A DNA stretch of 64,000 nt from Bacillota bacterium (GTDB lineage Bacteria; Bacillota; Clostridia; Lachnospirales; Lachnospiraceae), in contig JAEWQV010000031.1 in the NCBI GenBank assembly GCA_023399055.1, forward strand, positions 1 to 64,000, given 5' to 3'. Of the stretch, positions 1 through 7,827 are shown piece after piece. Within the stretch, counting starts at the first letter, position 1; every line of letters begins with the position of its first letter. A program made the translations under genes and the position numbers. The notes below the pieces were generated by a model that saw only the letters and a list, made by a program, of their open reading frames with translations, searched no databases and was not told where the DNA came from.

Positions 1-81
1 TTGCACACTCTCGCGTTCAAATACTTTTAAAGCACAGCTTTTGTTCCGCGCGCGTAGCTGCGCATCATTAGCCCGCAGGGC

Positions 82-127
82 TTTTTATATAACAGGAAAT
101 TCGAAGGAATTTCCTGTTATATAAAAA
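82..127. terminator. bidirectional intrinsic terminator
   Basis: A perfect 21-bp inverted repeat with a 4-nt GAAG loop, flanked by T-run and A-run on either side. It would terminate transcription from both directions. A shorter stem (AGCCC/GGGCT followed by five T) precedes it at 69-86. The first 80 bases are more GC-rich than the rest and I see no reading frame in them. Confidence 0.8.
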
Positions 128-128
128 A

Positions 129-200
129 AACAGCTTCCTATCGCACACTTGACTGTAGATTTTACTATCAGCTGGTGTACTATTGGAGGCTGTTATTTTT
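129..200 (+). terminator. long rod-like hairpin with T-run
   Basis: AACAGCTTCC at 129-138 pairs with GGAGGCTGTT at 185-194 (one G-T pair) and is followed by a T-run. Shorter inner pairings (CACAC/GTGT, TAG/CTA) make it a long rod. It probably is the end of a transcript entering from the left, or the terminator of a small RNA. Confidence 0.45.
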
Positions 201-272
201 GCTAAAATATTGATTTTAATTTATAAACTTTAATTCGCTATTAGTCCTGATAAAAGTAATACGCTCTTTTTG

Positions 273-1634
273 CTATGATACAGTAACTAAATTTCTCTCC
301 TGCTCTACTGCTGCTTGGGCTAGTAAATTAAGATAGTTCCAAGGACGATCAAAGTGTGGTTGGAAGAAGAAATCCACATAAGCCAGGTCTTCAATTGTCA
401 TATGATTTTGTATTGCTAAAGACAAGGTATTTGCAGATTGAGTAATATCATATTTTGACATTACCTGACCGCCGACAATGCGATTAGTTCCAACTTCATA
501 AACCAACTGCATCCAAACCTCCTGTGTTGTTGGCATAAATTCCGGTCTGTAATTATCTTTAACCAGCACCGAACGTACATTTAATCCGAAAGCCGGTGCA
601 CTACCAACAGTAACTCCAGTAGAGCCGATATTGTAGTTAAATAAAAGTAAGCCTGACGTTGACTGTGTTCCTCTGTATTTTACTGTGGGCTCTTTTATAT
701 TTTTACCTATCAACATACCCATACGAACAGCATTGGTAGCTAACGGAATATATGCCTGCCCATCGTTCGGATTATAATGTACTGCACAACTGTCTCCGGC
801 TGCAAAGATATCCTTATCACTGGTTCGCATATACTCATCCACGATAATTGCTCCGTTTGGCAGCATATCGACCTTACCCTTTAGCAACTCATTGTTTGGT
901 CTGAAGCCAACACAAAGGATTACCAAATCTGCTTTGTATTCACCAAGGGAAGTTACTACACTGGTAACTCTACCCTCTTCGTCTGCCTTAAAACTCTGTA
1001 CCGCTTGATTGAGTGCTAGTGTTACTCCTCTATCTTTTAAGTCCTGTTCCAGAACATCTGTAAATTCTTTATCCAGGTACTTATTAAGGATTCGATCTAA
1101 TCCATCAATAAGAGTAACCTCTTTGCTGGATTCATGAAAGGCTTCTACAAGTTCAATACCAATATACCCACCACCAACTACTACAATTTGTTTCGCTACA
1201 CCTGCACTTTCAATGATTACCTTCGCCTGCTCATAATTTTTACACAGTAATACATTCTTATTATCAATACCCGGAATCGGGGGAATGATTGGCCAGGACC
1301 CTGTGGTATTTACTAATTTATCGTAGGATTCCTCAATTTCTTTTCCAGTTACAAGGTCTTCTGCAATAACTTTCTTCCCAGCCGTATCTATACTTTTTAC
1401 ATTATGACGCATTTTTATGGTCGCTCCCAGCTTTGCTAGTTCCTCTGGACTGGAATAAAATAAAGAAGCTGCATCCTTAACTACACCACCTACATATAAT
1501 GCAATTCCACAGGACAAAAAGGATATATTATCATTTCGTTCAAAAACTGTGATCTTAGCCTCTGGGTTCTCCTTTAATATTGTTTTTACTGCACTGGTAC
1601 CTGCATGTGTACAACCTATTACTACAACTTTCAT
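273..1634 (-). CDS. NADH oxidase / CoA-disulfide reductase family flavoprotein
   Basis: An FAD-dependent pyridine nucleotide-disulfide oxidoreductase of the single-cysteine branch, 453 aa, the family's normal length. The N-terminal FAD-binding segment (residues 3-15) is followed by Cys42 in the context SFLSCGIALYVGG, the position of the redox-active cysteine of NADH oxidases and peroxidases. An NAD-binding glycine motif (VVVGGGYIGIELVEA) lies near residue 150, a GDSCAV FAD motif near 280, and the C-terminal dimerisation domain ends in the family-typical QPHFDRPWNYLN segment. In anaerobes these enzymes reduce oxygen to water or recycle CoA disulfide; the sequence cannot choose between the two. 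A good ribosome site (AAAGGAAGG) precedes the ATG. Confidence 0.88.
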   Translation of the reverse strand: MKVVVIGCTHAGTSAVKTILKENPEAKITVFERNDNISFLSCGIALYVGGVVKDAASLFYSSPEELAKLGATIKMRHNVKSIDTAGKKVIAEDLVTGKEIEESYDKLVNTTGSWPIIPPIPGIDNKNVLLCKNYEQAKVIIESAGVAKQIVVVGGGYIGIELVEAFHESSKEVTLIDGLDRILNKYLDKEFTDVLEQDLKDRGVTLALNQAVQSFKADEEGRVTSVVTSLGEYKADLVILCVGFRPNNELLKGKVDMLPNGAIIVDEYMRTSDKDIFAAGDSCAVHYNPNDGQAYIPLATNAVRMGMLIGKNIKEPTVKYRGTQSTSGLLLFNYNIGSTGVTVGSAPAFGLNVRSVLVKDNYRPEFMPTTQEVWMQLVYEVGTNRIVGGQVMSKYDITQSANTLSLAIQNHMTIEDLAYVDFFFQPHFDRPWNYLNLLAQAAVEQERNLVTVS

Positions 1635-1829
1635 ATATCAACCTTCCTTTCTAGGTATCAATAACCTTAGGTTACTGACATATAGGCCAAATGCGGAAAT
1701 ACATAGATACGCTCCACTTTGTGAAATAATCTACAATTCACCCTAGCCTTTAACACAATCTGTTTATTCTATCTGAGTTTTTCTAAGGATATTACATTTA
1801 TTATATTACTTTCAAAACATTTAAATAAC

Positions 1830-1842
1830 AGTAATCATTACT
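1830..1842. promoter_or_regulatory. PerR/Fur-like palindrome near a candidate nox promoter
   Basis: AGTAATCATTACT is a perfect 6-1-6 palindrome resembling the PerR/Fur box class. It lies directly downstream of a minus-strand TATAAT (1843-1848), so it would cover the transcription start of the NADH oxidase gene about 200 bp away. No good -35 box is seen. Assignment to a peroxide regulator is inference. The rest of 1747-2063 is AT-rich and holds only the TetR promoter. Confidence 0.35.
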
Positions 1843-2007
1843 ATTATAGGTCGATTATATAATATTCATACATTTTTTCATATAGTAATTTTTCATAGTT
1901 ATTGATTGACTGAACTGATTTATTTTATACAACTTTACTTCTCAACCAAACAAATGAATGGAGTTTAAAAACATAATATTTACACTTATTTTGTTGATAG
2001 AATTATC

Positions 2008-2036
2008 TTGCCAAAAAATAGTGTAAGAGTTATTAT
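2008..2036 (+). promoter_or_regulatory. promoter of the tetR-type gene
   Basis: TTGCCA, 17-nt spacer, TATTAT, ending 27 nt before the ATG at 2064. The last T of the -10 box is the first base of the operator palindrome, so a bound repressor would block the polymerase. Confidence 0.6.
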
Positions 2037-2048
2037 GAACATAGTTCA
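2036..2048. promoter_or_regulatory. operator TGAAC-N3-GTTCA, copy 1
   Basis: TGAACATAGTTCA is an inverted repeat 15 nt upstream of the TetR start codon. The same repeat with one base changed in the centre lies 15 nt upstream of the exporter gene (2669-2681). Such a pair is what autoregulated TetR-exporter loci show. Confidence 0.7.
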
Positions 2049-2063
2049 CTAAAGGGAGAATCT

Positions 2064-2624
2064 ATGCCAAAAATATACGATGATTTAAAAGAAACAATTG
2101 TTCTTAAGGCTAAAATGATCATTGTTTCAAAGGGATACAGTAAATTAAGTATGCGTGAAGTTGCCAAAGCCTCTGGGATTGCAGTCGGAACTATTTATAA
2201 TTATTTTCCGACAAAAGATAACTTAATGTCTGAGCTAATGTACCGGTACTGGTTGGAGTTCATAGCAGCAATTCATCAGGTACAGCAAGAAGATTGCGAA
2301 TTATTTGAAAAATTCCGTAAAATCTATCAGCTTCTAGAATCCTTTCTGGACACTTTTAAGGACACCTGGATAAAACTCAATGGTGCTGAAAAGGGAATGA
2401 CTAAGGAACATTATAAGCAAAAACAGGAAGTAGTTGATATGTTTGTAACTATTCTGGAAGAGGCAATAAGAAAGCATAAGGCAGAAAATCACAGCACTTC
2501 AAAGCCAGAAATCAATGACCATGAACTGGCAAGTTTTATTGTGCAAAATTTTATGTTGATTGCTCAAATAAAGCAATTTAAATACGATACCTTTGAATTG
2601 ATTTTGAAAAGCTATTTTTTATAG
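2064..2624 (+). CDS. TetR/AcrR family transcriptional repressor
   Basis: 186 aa with a TetR N-terminal helix-turn-helix at about residues 23-48 (MREVAKASGIAVGTIYNYF), where the family recognition helix ends in the YNYFPTK segment. The C-terminal ligand domain is unassigned, as usual. It is read in the same direction as the exporter 72 bp downstream, and both genes carry the same 13-bp palindrome at the same distance from the start. The likely role is therefore a drug-responsive repressor of itself and the exporter; the inducer cannot be read from sequence. GGGAGAA serves as ribosome site. Confidence 0.9.
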   Translation: MPKIYDDLKETIVLKAKMIIVSKGYSKLSMREVAKASGIAVGTIYNYFPTKDNLMSELMYRYWLEFIAAIHQVQQEDCELFEKFRKIYQLLESFLDTFKDTWIKLNGAEKGMTKEHYKQKQEVVDMFVTILEEAIRKHKAENHSTSKPEINDHELASFIVQNFMLIAQIKQFKYDTFELILKSYFL

Positions 2625-2668
2625 TAAGCCACATAAATAAGAATTTAGTCAATTTTTTTAACTTAAAA

Positions 2669-2681
2669 TGAACATTGTTCA
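2669..2681. promoter_or_regulatory. operator TGAAC-N3-GTTCA, copy 2
   Basis: TGAACATTGTTCA 15 nt upstream of the exporter start. Its first T is the last base of a TAAAAT -10-like hexamer (2664-2669), the same geometry as copy 1. The -35 region is poor, so this promoter may be weak or activator-dependent. Confidence 0.7.
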
Positions 2682-2696
2682 GAAAGAGAGGGTTTT

Positions 2697-4349
2697 ATGG
2701 TGCAAAAAAAACATACTACATTAATTTTGATTTTATTTTTATTGGGAATTTTTATGGGTGCCATCGATAATGGAATTGTTTCTCCTGCCAGAGAAATTAT
2801 TCAAAACAGCTTTTCTGTGTCAAAAGGGACCGGTGCTTGGATGATTACCATTTATACTTTGGTATATGCTGTCTCCATGCCGATTAGTTCAAAATTATCC
2901 GATACCCTTGGCAGAAAAAAAATGTACATGATTGGAATTGTAATTTTTGGAGTTGGCTCTGCTCTTTGTGGTTTTAGTAATTTCTATGGAAACTTCACCT
3001 TCTTACTTATTGCCAGAGTTATTCAGGCCATTGGCGCAGGTGGTATTCTGCCCATCGCTACTACTGTAATTGGTCAATCTTTTCCTCCAGAAAAAAGAGG
3101 TACTGCATTGGGCCTTGTTGGTGCTGTATATGGTGTGGCAACCATTGTAGGTCCTACGCTCGGAAGTACTCTGATTGATATAGCTGGCATCGAACACTGG
3201 GGAGTGATCTTCTTTATCAACGTACCTATTTGTATTGTGACCTTGTTCTTATCAACCGTGATGGAAGAATCAAAAACCGTAGTTAAGAATAAATTAGATC
3301 TTCCAGGCGCGCTAATACTTGCAGTTATGATTGCCAGCTTATTATATGCCCTGACGAATATGGATTTCTTTCATATCCTTAACAGCTTGCAGCAATTAAA
3401 GGTATACCCTTTCCTTATCGTATTTCTCTTATTAATTCCAATCTTTATCTTAGTAGAGAAAAGAGCGGCGGACCCTGTTTTATCCATTAAATATTTTAAA
3501 AACCGTGAAATTGTTACCATCTTTGTTATTGCTTTTATCATTGGAGTTGGCATGATGGGTATGGTCTTTATGCCACAATTCGCTGAAAATACTTTGAAAT
3601 TAAAAAGTGGCTCCGGTGGTTATCTGGTTACCTTACTTGCCGTGTTTTCCGGTATTGCTTCTCCCCTTAGCGGAAAGCTTCTTGATAAAAAAGGTGCAAA
3701 GTTAGTACTTATAATTGGATTTTGCTGCACAGCAGCTGGTACCCTGGTTCTGGGCTTAATTGCTGCTAAAACACTGACTTTTGTTACTGTTTTAATCGGG
3801 CTTGCATTAATGGGCTTTGGGGTAGGCTTTACCATGGGACCTCCACTTAATTACCTTATTCTTGGAGCTGTAAAGGAAGAAGAAGGTGCAACTGCTCTTG
3901 CAACCATGTCCTTAGTACGCTCTATCGGTGTTACAATATCTCCAAGTTTTATGATTGGGTTTATTGTCGATGCCAGTAAAAATATTCAAACGGAGCTAAT
4001 GCAAACCTTACAAACAGGATTTACACAGGCTGGGGGTGGAGATATGATGGCTACCATGAGTGCGAGTGGCTCTGACAGCAGTGTAAGTTTATTTGCCTCT
4101 TTACAAAATGCAGATGTAACGACCATAGTAAGCCAATTGACGGATATTTTTAAAATAATAATACCAGAAAATGTTCAACCATATGTATTGCCAGCCCTTA
4201 ATAACATGGCTTCTGATATTGAAAAGACATTTCAAACTGTTTTAAATCAAGGATATACCCATATGTTTCTTGCTTCTGCTATTATCGCTGCAGCTGGAGT
4301 CATTGTATCCCTCCTGCTAAAAAAGAAGCAAACTATTGCTAAAGAATAA
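2697..4349 (+). CDS. DHA2-type MFS multidrug exporter (EmrB/QacA family)
   Basis: 550 aa with about 14 hydrophobic segments, the proton-driven drug:H+ antiporter-2 subfamily. Family landmarks are the early acidic FMGAIDNGIVSPA segment in TM1, the loop motif SDTLGRKKMYMIG and the antiporter motif C-like stretch GLVGAVYGVATIVGPTLGS. An insertion of about 120 residues before the last TM (roughly 435-525, Gly/Ser/Met-rich, predicted extracytoplasmic) is larger than in QacA-like proteins. It follows the TetR gene and shares its operator, so it is probably induced by the compound it exports; the substrate is unknown. Confidence 0.88.
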   Translation: MVQKKHTTLILILFLLGIFMGAIDNGIVSPAREIIQNSFSVSKGTGAWMITIYTLVYAVSMPISSKLSDTLGRKKMYMIGIVIFGVGSALCGFSNFYGNFTFLLIARVIQAIGAGGILPIATTVIGQSFPPEKRGTALGLVGAVYGVATIVGPTLGSTLIDIAGIEHWGVIFFINVPICIVTLFLSTVMEESKTVVKNKLDLPGALILAVMIASLLYALTNMDFFHILNSLQQLKVYPFLIVFLLLIPIFILVEKRAADPVLSIKYFKNREIVTIFVIAFIIGVGMMGMVFMPQFAENTLKLKSGSGGYLVTLLAVFSGIASPLSGKLLDKKGAKLVLIIGFCCTAAGTLVLGLIAAKTLTFVTVLIGLALMGFGVGFTMGPPLNYLILGAVKEEEGATALATMSLVRSIGVTISPSFMIGFIVDASKNIQTELMQTLQTGFTQAGGGDMMATMSASGSDSSVSLFASLQNADVTTIVSQLTDIFKIIIPENVQPYVLPALNNMASDIEKTFQTVLNQGYTHMFLASAIIAAAGVIVSLLLKKKQTIAKE

Positions 4350-4379
4350 CTTCGCAAAATACTCATTTTTCGAGTTTAT

Positions 4380-4410
4380 TTGACACCATTCTCATATAAG
4401 AGCATATCAT
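4380..4410 (+). promoter_or_regulatory. candidate promoter of the micropeptide gene
   Basis: A perfect TTGACA lies at 4380-4385. The best -10 candidates (CATATC at 17 nt, TATCAT at 19 nt) fall inside the left arm of the palindrome at 4405-4442, so a palindrome-bound protein would control it. The -10 is not consensus. Confidence 0.45.
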
Positions 4411-4442
4411 AATATTAGAAACATGTTTCTAATATTATGATA
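4405..4442. promoter_or_regulatory. 38-bp perfect palindrome (operator or hairpin)
   Basis: All 38 bases form a perfect inverted repeat with no spacer, centred on AAACATGTTT. It ends directly at the ribosome site (AAGGAG) of the micropeptide gene. As DNA it looks like an operator; as RNA a 17-18-bp stem would sit at the 5' end of the message and could stabilise it or hide the ribosome site. It differs from the TGAAC/GTTCA operators nearby. Confidence 0.75.
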
Positions 4443-4455
4443 AGGAGTGATCATT

Positions 4456-4518
4456 ATGAGTTGCTGTCGTAGACGTAGAAGTTGCTGTCATAGAAGAAGG
4501 AGATGCTGTATCTTTTAG
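4456..4518 (+). CDS. 20-residue Cys/Arg-rich micropeptide
   Basis: An ATG frame of 20 codons preceded by AAGGAGTGA at 6-7 nt. The product has three CC pairs at residues 3-4, 10-11 and 17-18, an exact 7-residue period, separated by blocks of four Arg (the second block preceded by His). It carries eight Arg, one His and six Cys. Such a peptide could bind metal or nucleic acid, or be secreted, but I know no family for it. The strong ribosome site, the palindrome in front and the downstream terminator argue that it is expressed; the short length is the main doubt. Confidence 0.55.
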   Translation: MSCCRRRRSCCHRRRRCCIF

Positions 4519-4603
4519 TTTTTGCTAAACAAGCTCTAATTAAATGCACTGAATTTTTATAAATTCAAATCTTACTATATTGATTCCAAATGCAAAATAA
4601 CAG

Positions 4604-4698
4604 AAAGCACCACTGGATTACTATCATCCCTTCAAGGTATCCGTTTATCTATTGAAACGGTCTGCTTGAAAGGTTCAGTTCATTCAGGGTGCTTTTTT
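4604..4698 (+). terminator. structured RNA / rod-shaped terminator
   Basis: AAAGCACC (4604-4611) pairs with GGTGCTTT (4688-4695), followed by a T-run. Inside, CCTTCAAG pairs with CTTGAAAGG (one bulge) and CCGTTT with AAACGG around a 7-8-nt loop. This nested, interrupted hairpin is larger than an ordinary terminator and may be the 3' end of the micropeptide transcript or a separate small RNA. It matches no riboswitch class that I recognise. Confidence 0.5.
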
Positions 4699-4756
4699 CA
4701 GTTTTATTTATTATATCTATAATCAGCTTATAGCAATAATATTATATTGCCACCTA

Positions 4757-5629
4757 TTATTTCACTACACCATCATAAGTTAGTATCGCCTTATATAGCT
4801 CCGGTCTACGATCTCGAAAAATTCCCCATTCAATTCTCTGTTCAGCAATTGCATCCAAGTCAAATTCAGCCACCAGCACAGTTTCTTCAAAACGATCTGC
4901 TTCTGCTATCTTCTCTCCTGTCGCATTGGTAATGAAGGAAGATCCATAGAATTTAATCGTTGAATCTTCGATTTGTTCGGCTCCAACACGATTGGAAGCA
5001 ACCACTGGAACCAGATTACATGCTGAATGTCCTATCATGCAACGCTGCCAATGATCTTTTGAGTCAACATCAGGACTTTCTGGTTCGGAGCCAATGGCTG
5101 TCGGATAAAAAATTATCTCTGCACCCATTAGTGCCATACATCTGGCAGCTTCGGGATACCATTGATCCCAGCAGATACCAACTCCGATTATTCCGTACTT
5201 GGTTTTCCAAACCTTAAAGCCAGTATCTCCTGGATTAAAATAATATTTCTCCTCATAACCAGGTCCATCAGGAATATGGCTCTTACGATATACTCCCAGC
5301 ACTTCACCATCCGCATCAATGACAGCGAGGGCATTGTATCTTGCATTATTTTTCTTTTCATAAAAGCTGATAGGAAGTACCACCTTAAGTTCTTTTGCGA
5401 TTTCTTTAAAATGTGCAATTGCTTTATTCTCTTCTACTTCTGTCGCATAATTATAAAATTCAGGCTTTTCCTTTTGGCAAAAATATAGCGTTTCAAAAAG
5501 CTCCTGAATCAGTATAATCTGTGCACCTGCTGCCGCTGCTTTTCTAACTAAGCCTTCTGCTTTTTTTATATTCTCTTCTATCTGATTCGAGCAGCTCATC
5601 TGTGTTGCTGCAACTTTAACTAATCTCAC
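4757..5629 (-). CDS. aguB: N-carbamoylputrescine amidase
   Basis: 290 aa, nitrilase superfamily. It hydrolyses N-carbamoylputrescine to putrescine, CO2 and ammonia, the last step of the agmatine route to polyamines. The Glu-Lys-Cys triad is visible: Glu in LIQELFETLYF (about residue 43), Lys in YRKSHIPDGPGY (about 116) and Cys in GVGICWDQWYPEAARCMALMG (about 153). The start is GTG at 5629, chosen because CAGGAGGGA stands at the right distance. It lies 20 bp behind agmatine deiminase, so the two form an operon with consecutive reactions. Length and motifs are full. Confidence 0.95.
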   Translation of the reverse strand: MRLVKVAATQMSCSNQIEENIKKAEGLVRKAAAAGAQIILIQELFETLYFCQKEKPEFYNYATEVEENKAIAHFKEIAKELKVVLPISFYEKKNNARYNALAVIDADGEVLGVYRKSHIPDGPGYEEKYYFNPGDTGFKVWKTKYGIIGVGICWDQWYPEAARCMALMGAEIIFYPTAIGSEPESPDVDSKDHWQRCMIGHSACNLVPVVASNRVGAEQIEDSTIKFYGSSFITNATGEKIAEADRFEETVLVAEFDLDAIAEQRIEWGIFRDRRPELYKAILTYDGVVK

Positions 5630-5649
5630 TTTGTTCCCTCCTGTCTGTC

Positions 5650-6678
5650 CTACGAACGAATTCCGGCTGGCATCTGCTGAGTAATACAGTGAACATTACC
5701 GCCTTCTTTTATCAGTGCCATACCATCAACTGTTACAATTTTACGTTCTGGAAACACTTGTTTTAATATTTCTTCTGCTTGGTGATCCGTTTCACTGGCA
5801 TCTCCACCGAACACAGGTAATATAATACCATTATTTACAAAGTAAAAGTTTAAATAACTTAGGGTCAAACGAACCTCTTTATAATATCTGATTGGTGGTT
5901 GTGGTATTTCAATGATTTGTAACTTTCTGCCTCTTGCATCTGTTTCGTTTCGTAATATATCTAAATTTTCTTTAGAAATTTCATAATTAGGATCATTTGG
6001 ATCATCACAGGTCTGAATTAAAATAACTCCTGGTTTAGCAAAGCATGCTACATTGTCCACATGTCCGTCTGTCTCGTCACCATCAAGGCCATGATTTAAC
6101 CAAAGAGTCTTAGTAACATTAATATGTCTCTTAACCTCTGTTTCAATTTCATCCTGTGTTAGATGAGGATTTCTATTTATGTTAAGTAGGCACTCTTTTG
6201 TAGTAAGTAAAGTTCCTTCTCCATCCACATGAATAGACCCACCTTCCAGTACAATCGGTGCATTCCTGTAAGGTACCTTTAGATATTCCAGCACCTTTGG
6301 AGCTACTTCATTATCTAGGTCATAGGGTTTAAATCTTTCTCCCCAGGCATTGAACTTCCAGTTAACAGCAGATAACTTTTTCTCGTTATTCCATAAAAAA
6401 GTTGGACCGTTATCTCTGCACCAAGCATCACTATGAGGTATTGTCAAAAGCTCTACTGTTGTATTACATAGATTTTTTGCATCCTCAATGGAATCCTCAT
6501 TTACAATCATTGTCACTTTTTCGAATTCGGATATTGCATTTGCAACTGCTGCATATCCTTTGCAGACCTCATTATAGTTCTCCGGCCAAACCAGTGACTT
6601 GCTCACTGGCCATTCAATTAATGTTCTTTCGTGTGCCTCCCATTCAGCAGGCATATAATAATTTTGATTATCTTGCAT
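5650..6678 (-). CDS. aguA: agmatine deiminase
   Basis: 342 aa, porphyromonas-type peptidyl-arginine deiminase fold. It converts agmatine to N-carbamoylputrescine and ammonia in the cytoplasm. Typical segments are SDAWCRDNGPTF (about residue 80-92), LDGDETDGHVDNVACF (about 200-215) carrying the catalytic Asp/His, and the C-terminal nucleophile Cys in EGGNVHCITQQMP. It is transcribed ahead of aguB. No arginine decarboxylase gene is in the window, so agmatine must come from a gene elsewhere or from outside. Confidence 0.95.
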   Translation of the reverse strand: MQDNQNYYMPAEWEAHERTLIEWPVSKSLVWPENYNEVCKGYAAVANAISEFEKVTMIVNEDSIEDAKNLCNTTVELLTIPHSDAWCRDNGPTFLWNNEKKLSAVNWKFNAWGERFKPYDLDNEVAPKVLEYLKVPYRNAPIVLEGGSIHVDGEGTLLTTKECLLNINRNPHLTQDEIETEVKRHINVTKTLWLNHGLDGDETDGHVDNVACFAKPGVILIQTCDDPNDPNYEISKENLDILRNETDARGRKLQIIEIPQPPIRYYKEVRLTLSYLNFYFVNNGIILPVFGGDASETDHQAEEILKQVFPERKIVTVDGMALIKEGGNVHCITQQMPAGIRS

Positions 6679-6746
6679 TCACAATCCTCTTTCTTTTATA
6701 AAAATGCTATTAGTTCAGCCATACGATCGATTTCTCTTTACTACAG

Positions 6747-7736
6747 CTAACAAACAACCTCACAAATCCCCGAAGGTTCTTTAAAATAAATTGTTGAATT
6801 TATTCCCTTTAGATCACCACTTTGCCGATCTATTTCGTAAATTACAAGATCTCCTGAAAACTGATTACATATCATAAGATAGTTCGCATCCTTTGATATC
6901 ATCATATGTCTTGGATGCTTTCCGCCACAGGAAAATTCCTTTAGCCAGGTCAAACTCCCGTCCTTATTCACTTGAAATAAAGCAATGGTATCTGCTCCTC
7001 GATTAGCTGCATACAGATGTTTATAATCCTTGGAAAAGCATAAAGTTGAACAATTGCTATTTCCAAGGAACTCTGGTGACAATGTCGTTGTTCTTTGAAG
7101 CAGCTGTTTTGTCATGGCGGAGTACAGATATATCTCATTCGAATATTCTGTTATAATATAAAGTAAGCTCTCATCCTCGGAATAGACTGCATGTCTTGGT
7201 CCAGTTCCTTTTGGTAGAGCAATCTGATCCTTGCAAGTCAGATATCCTTCATTGATATCATATAAGTAAACTAGATCCAGCGCAATATTTACTACAGCCA
7301 GCTGGGTTTCCGCTTTATTTAGAAGGACACAGTGGGCTCTCGTAAGCTGATCTGCATTTCCAAGGGATTGGACCTCCTGATATAGGAGTTCTCCAAAGGT
7401 ATTATCTTCGACTTGCACTGAGAACAGAGTTCCCGTTTCATAACAAGCACCAAAAAGAGCTTTATTTAAAGAAGAATAAGTGATGTGGCACAAGCATCCA
7501 CCATCGATTCTCTTTTGATCTAGAAGTACATAGCCATTGTCAACTCTTTGCATAAGGTAAATTACTGCATAATCCTGCTCTTCCGTTATTGTAAATAAAT
7601 ATCCTTCATATTCACAAACAAAGCTAGCATTTACAATGGAGGAGAACCATTTTCTTTCAACCTGTCCCTTATGATGGGAATATAGAGCAAGTGTTTGTGA
7701 AGGATATTCTCCATAGCCTGACAATAAAAATTCCAT
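6747..7736 (-). CDS. beta-propeller lactonase (6-phosphogluconolactonase family)
   Basis: About 329 aa, seven-bladed propeller lactonase family (Pgl/YbhE type, PF10282). The family features seen are GTGPRHAVYSEDESLLYIITEYSNEI, AANRGADTIALF and GKHPRHMMISKDANYLMICNQFSGDL, blade repeats with conserved RH and N/D residues. The likely role is hydrolysis of 6-phosphogluconolactone, but clostridial members are often uncharacterised. The second Met (7736) is preferred, because the GAGGA ribosome site is only two bases from the first Met at 7742. Confidence 0.8.
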   Translation of the reverse strand: MEFLLSGYGEYPSQTLALYSHHKGQVERKWFSSIVNASFVCEYEGYLFTITEEQDYAVIYLMQRVDNGYVLLDQKRIDGGCLCHITYSSLNKALFGACYETGTLFSVQVEDNTFGELLYQEVQSLGNADQLTRAHCVLLNKAETQLAVVNIALDLVYLYDINEGYLTCKDQIALPKGTGPRHAVYSEDESLLYIITEYSNEIYLYSAMTKQLLQRTTTLSPEFLGNSNCSTLCFSKDYKHLYAANRGADTIALFQVNKDGSLTWLKEFSCGGKHPRHMMISKDANYLMICNQFSGDLVIYEIDRQSGDLKGINSTIYFKEPSGICEVVC

Positions 7737-7760
7737 TTTCATGTCCTCACATTATTCATA

Positions 7761-7797
7761 TTCATGGCAAATGAAACGACTTGTCGTTTCATCTTCT
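7761..7797 (+). repeat. 37-bp dispersed palindromic element, copy A
   Basis: Begins TTCATG and contains a perfect 22-bp palindrome (half ATGAAACGAC, centre TT) ending CATCTT. Close copies occur at 35668-35704 and 57775-57811, with a degenerate copy on the other strand at 39524-39556. All lie between genes. Confidence 0.75.
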
Positions 7798-7827
7798 ATA
7801 TTTCATTCGTAGTAGGCTGTAACTTAA

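Noticed and set aside
1..80. End of an rRNA or protein gene at the left edge
   Set aside because: Higher GC content and a small hairpin, but no open frame and no recognisable RNA sequence; not supported.
7761..7797. Operator of the lactonase gene
   Set aside because: The same 37 bp occur next to unrelated genes and terminators, so a dispersed repeat explains it better.
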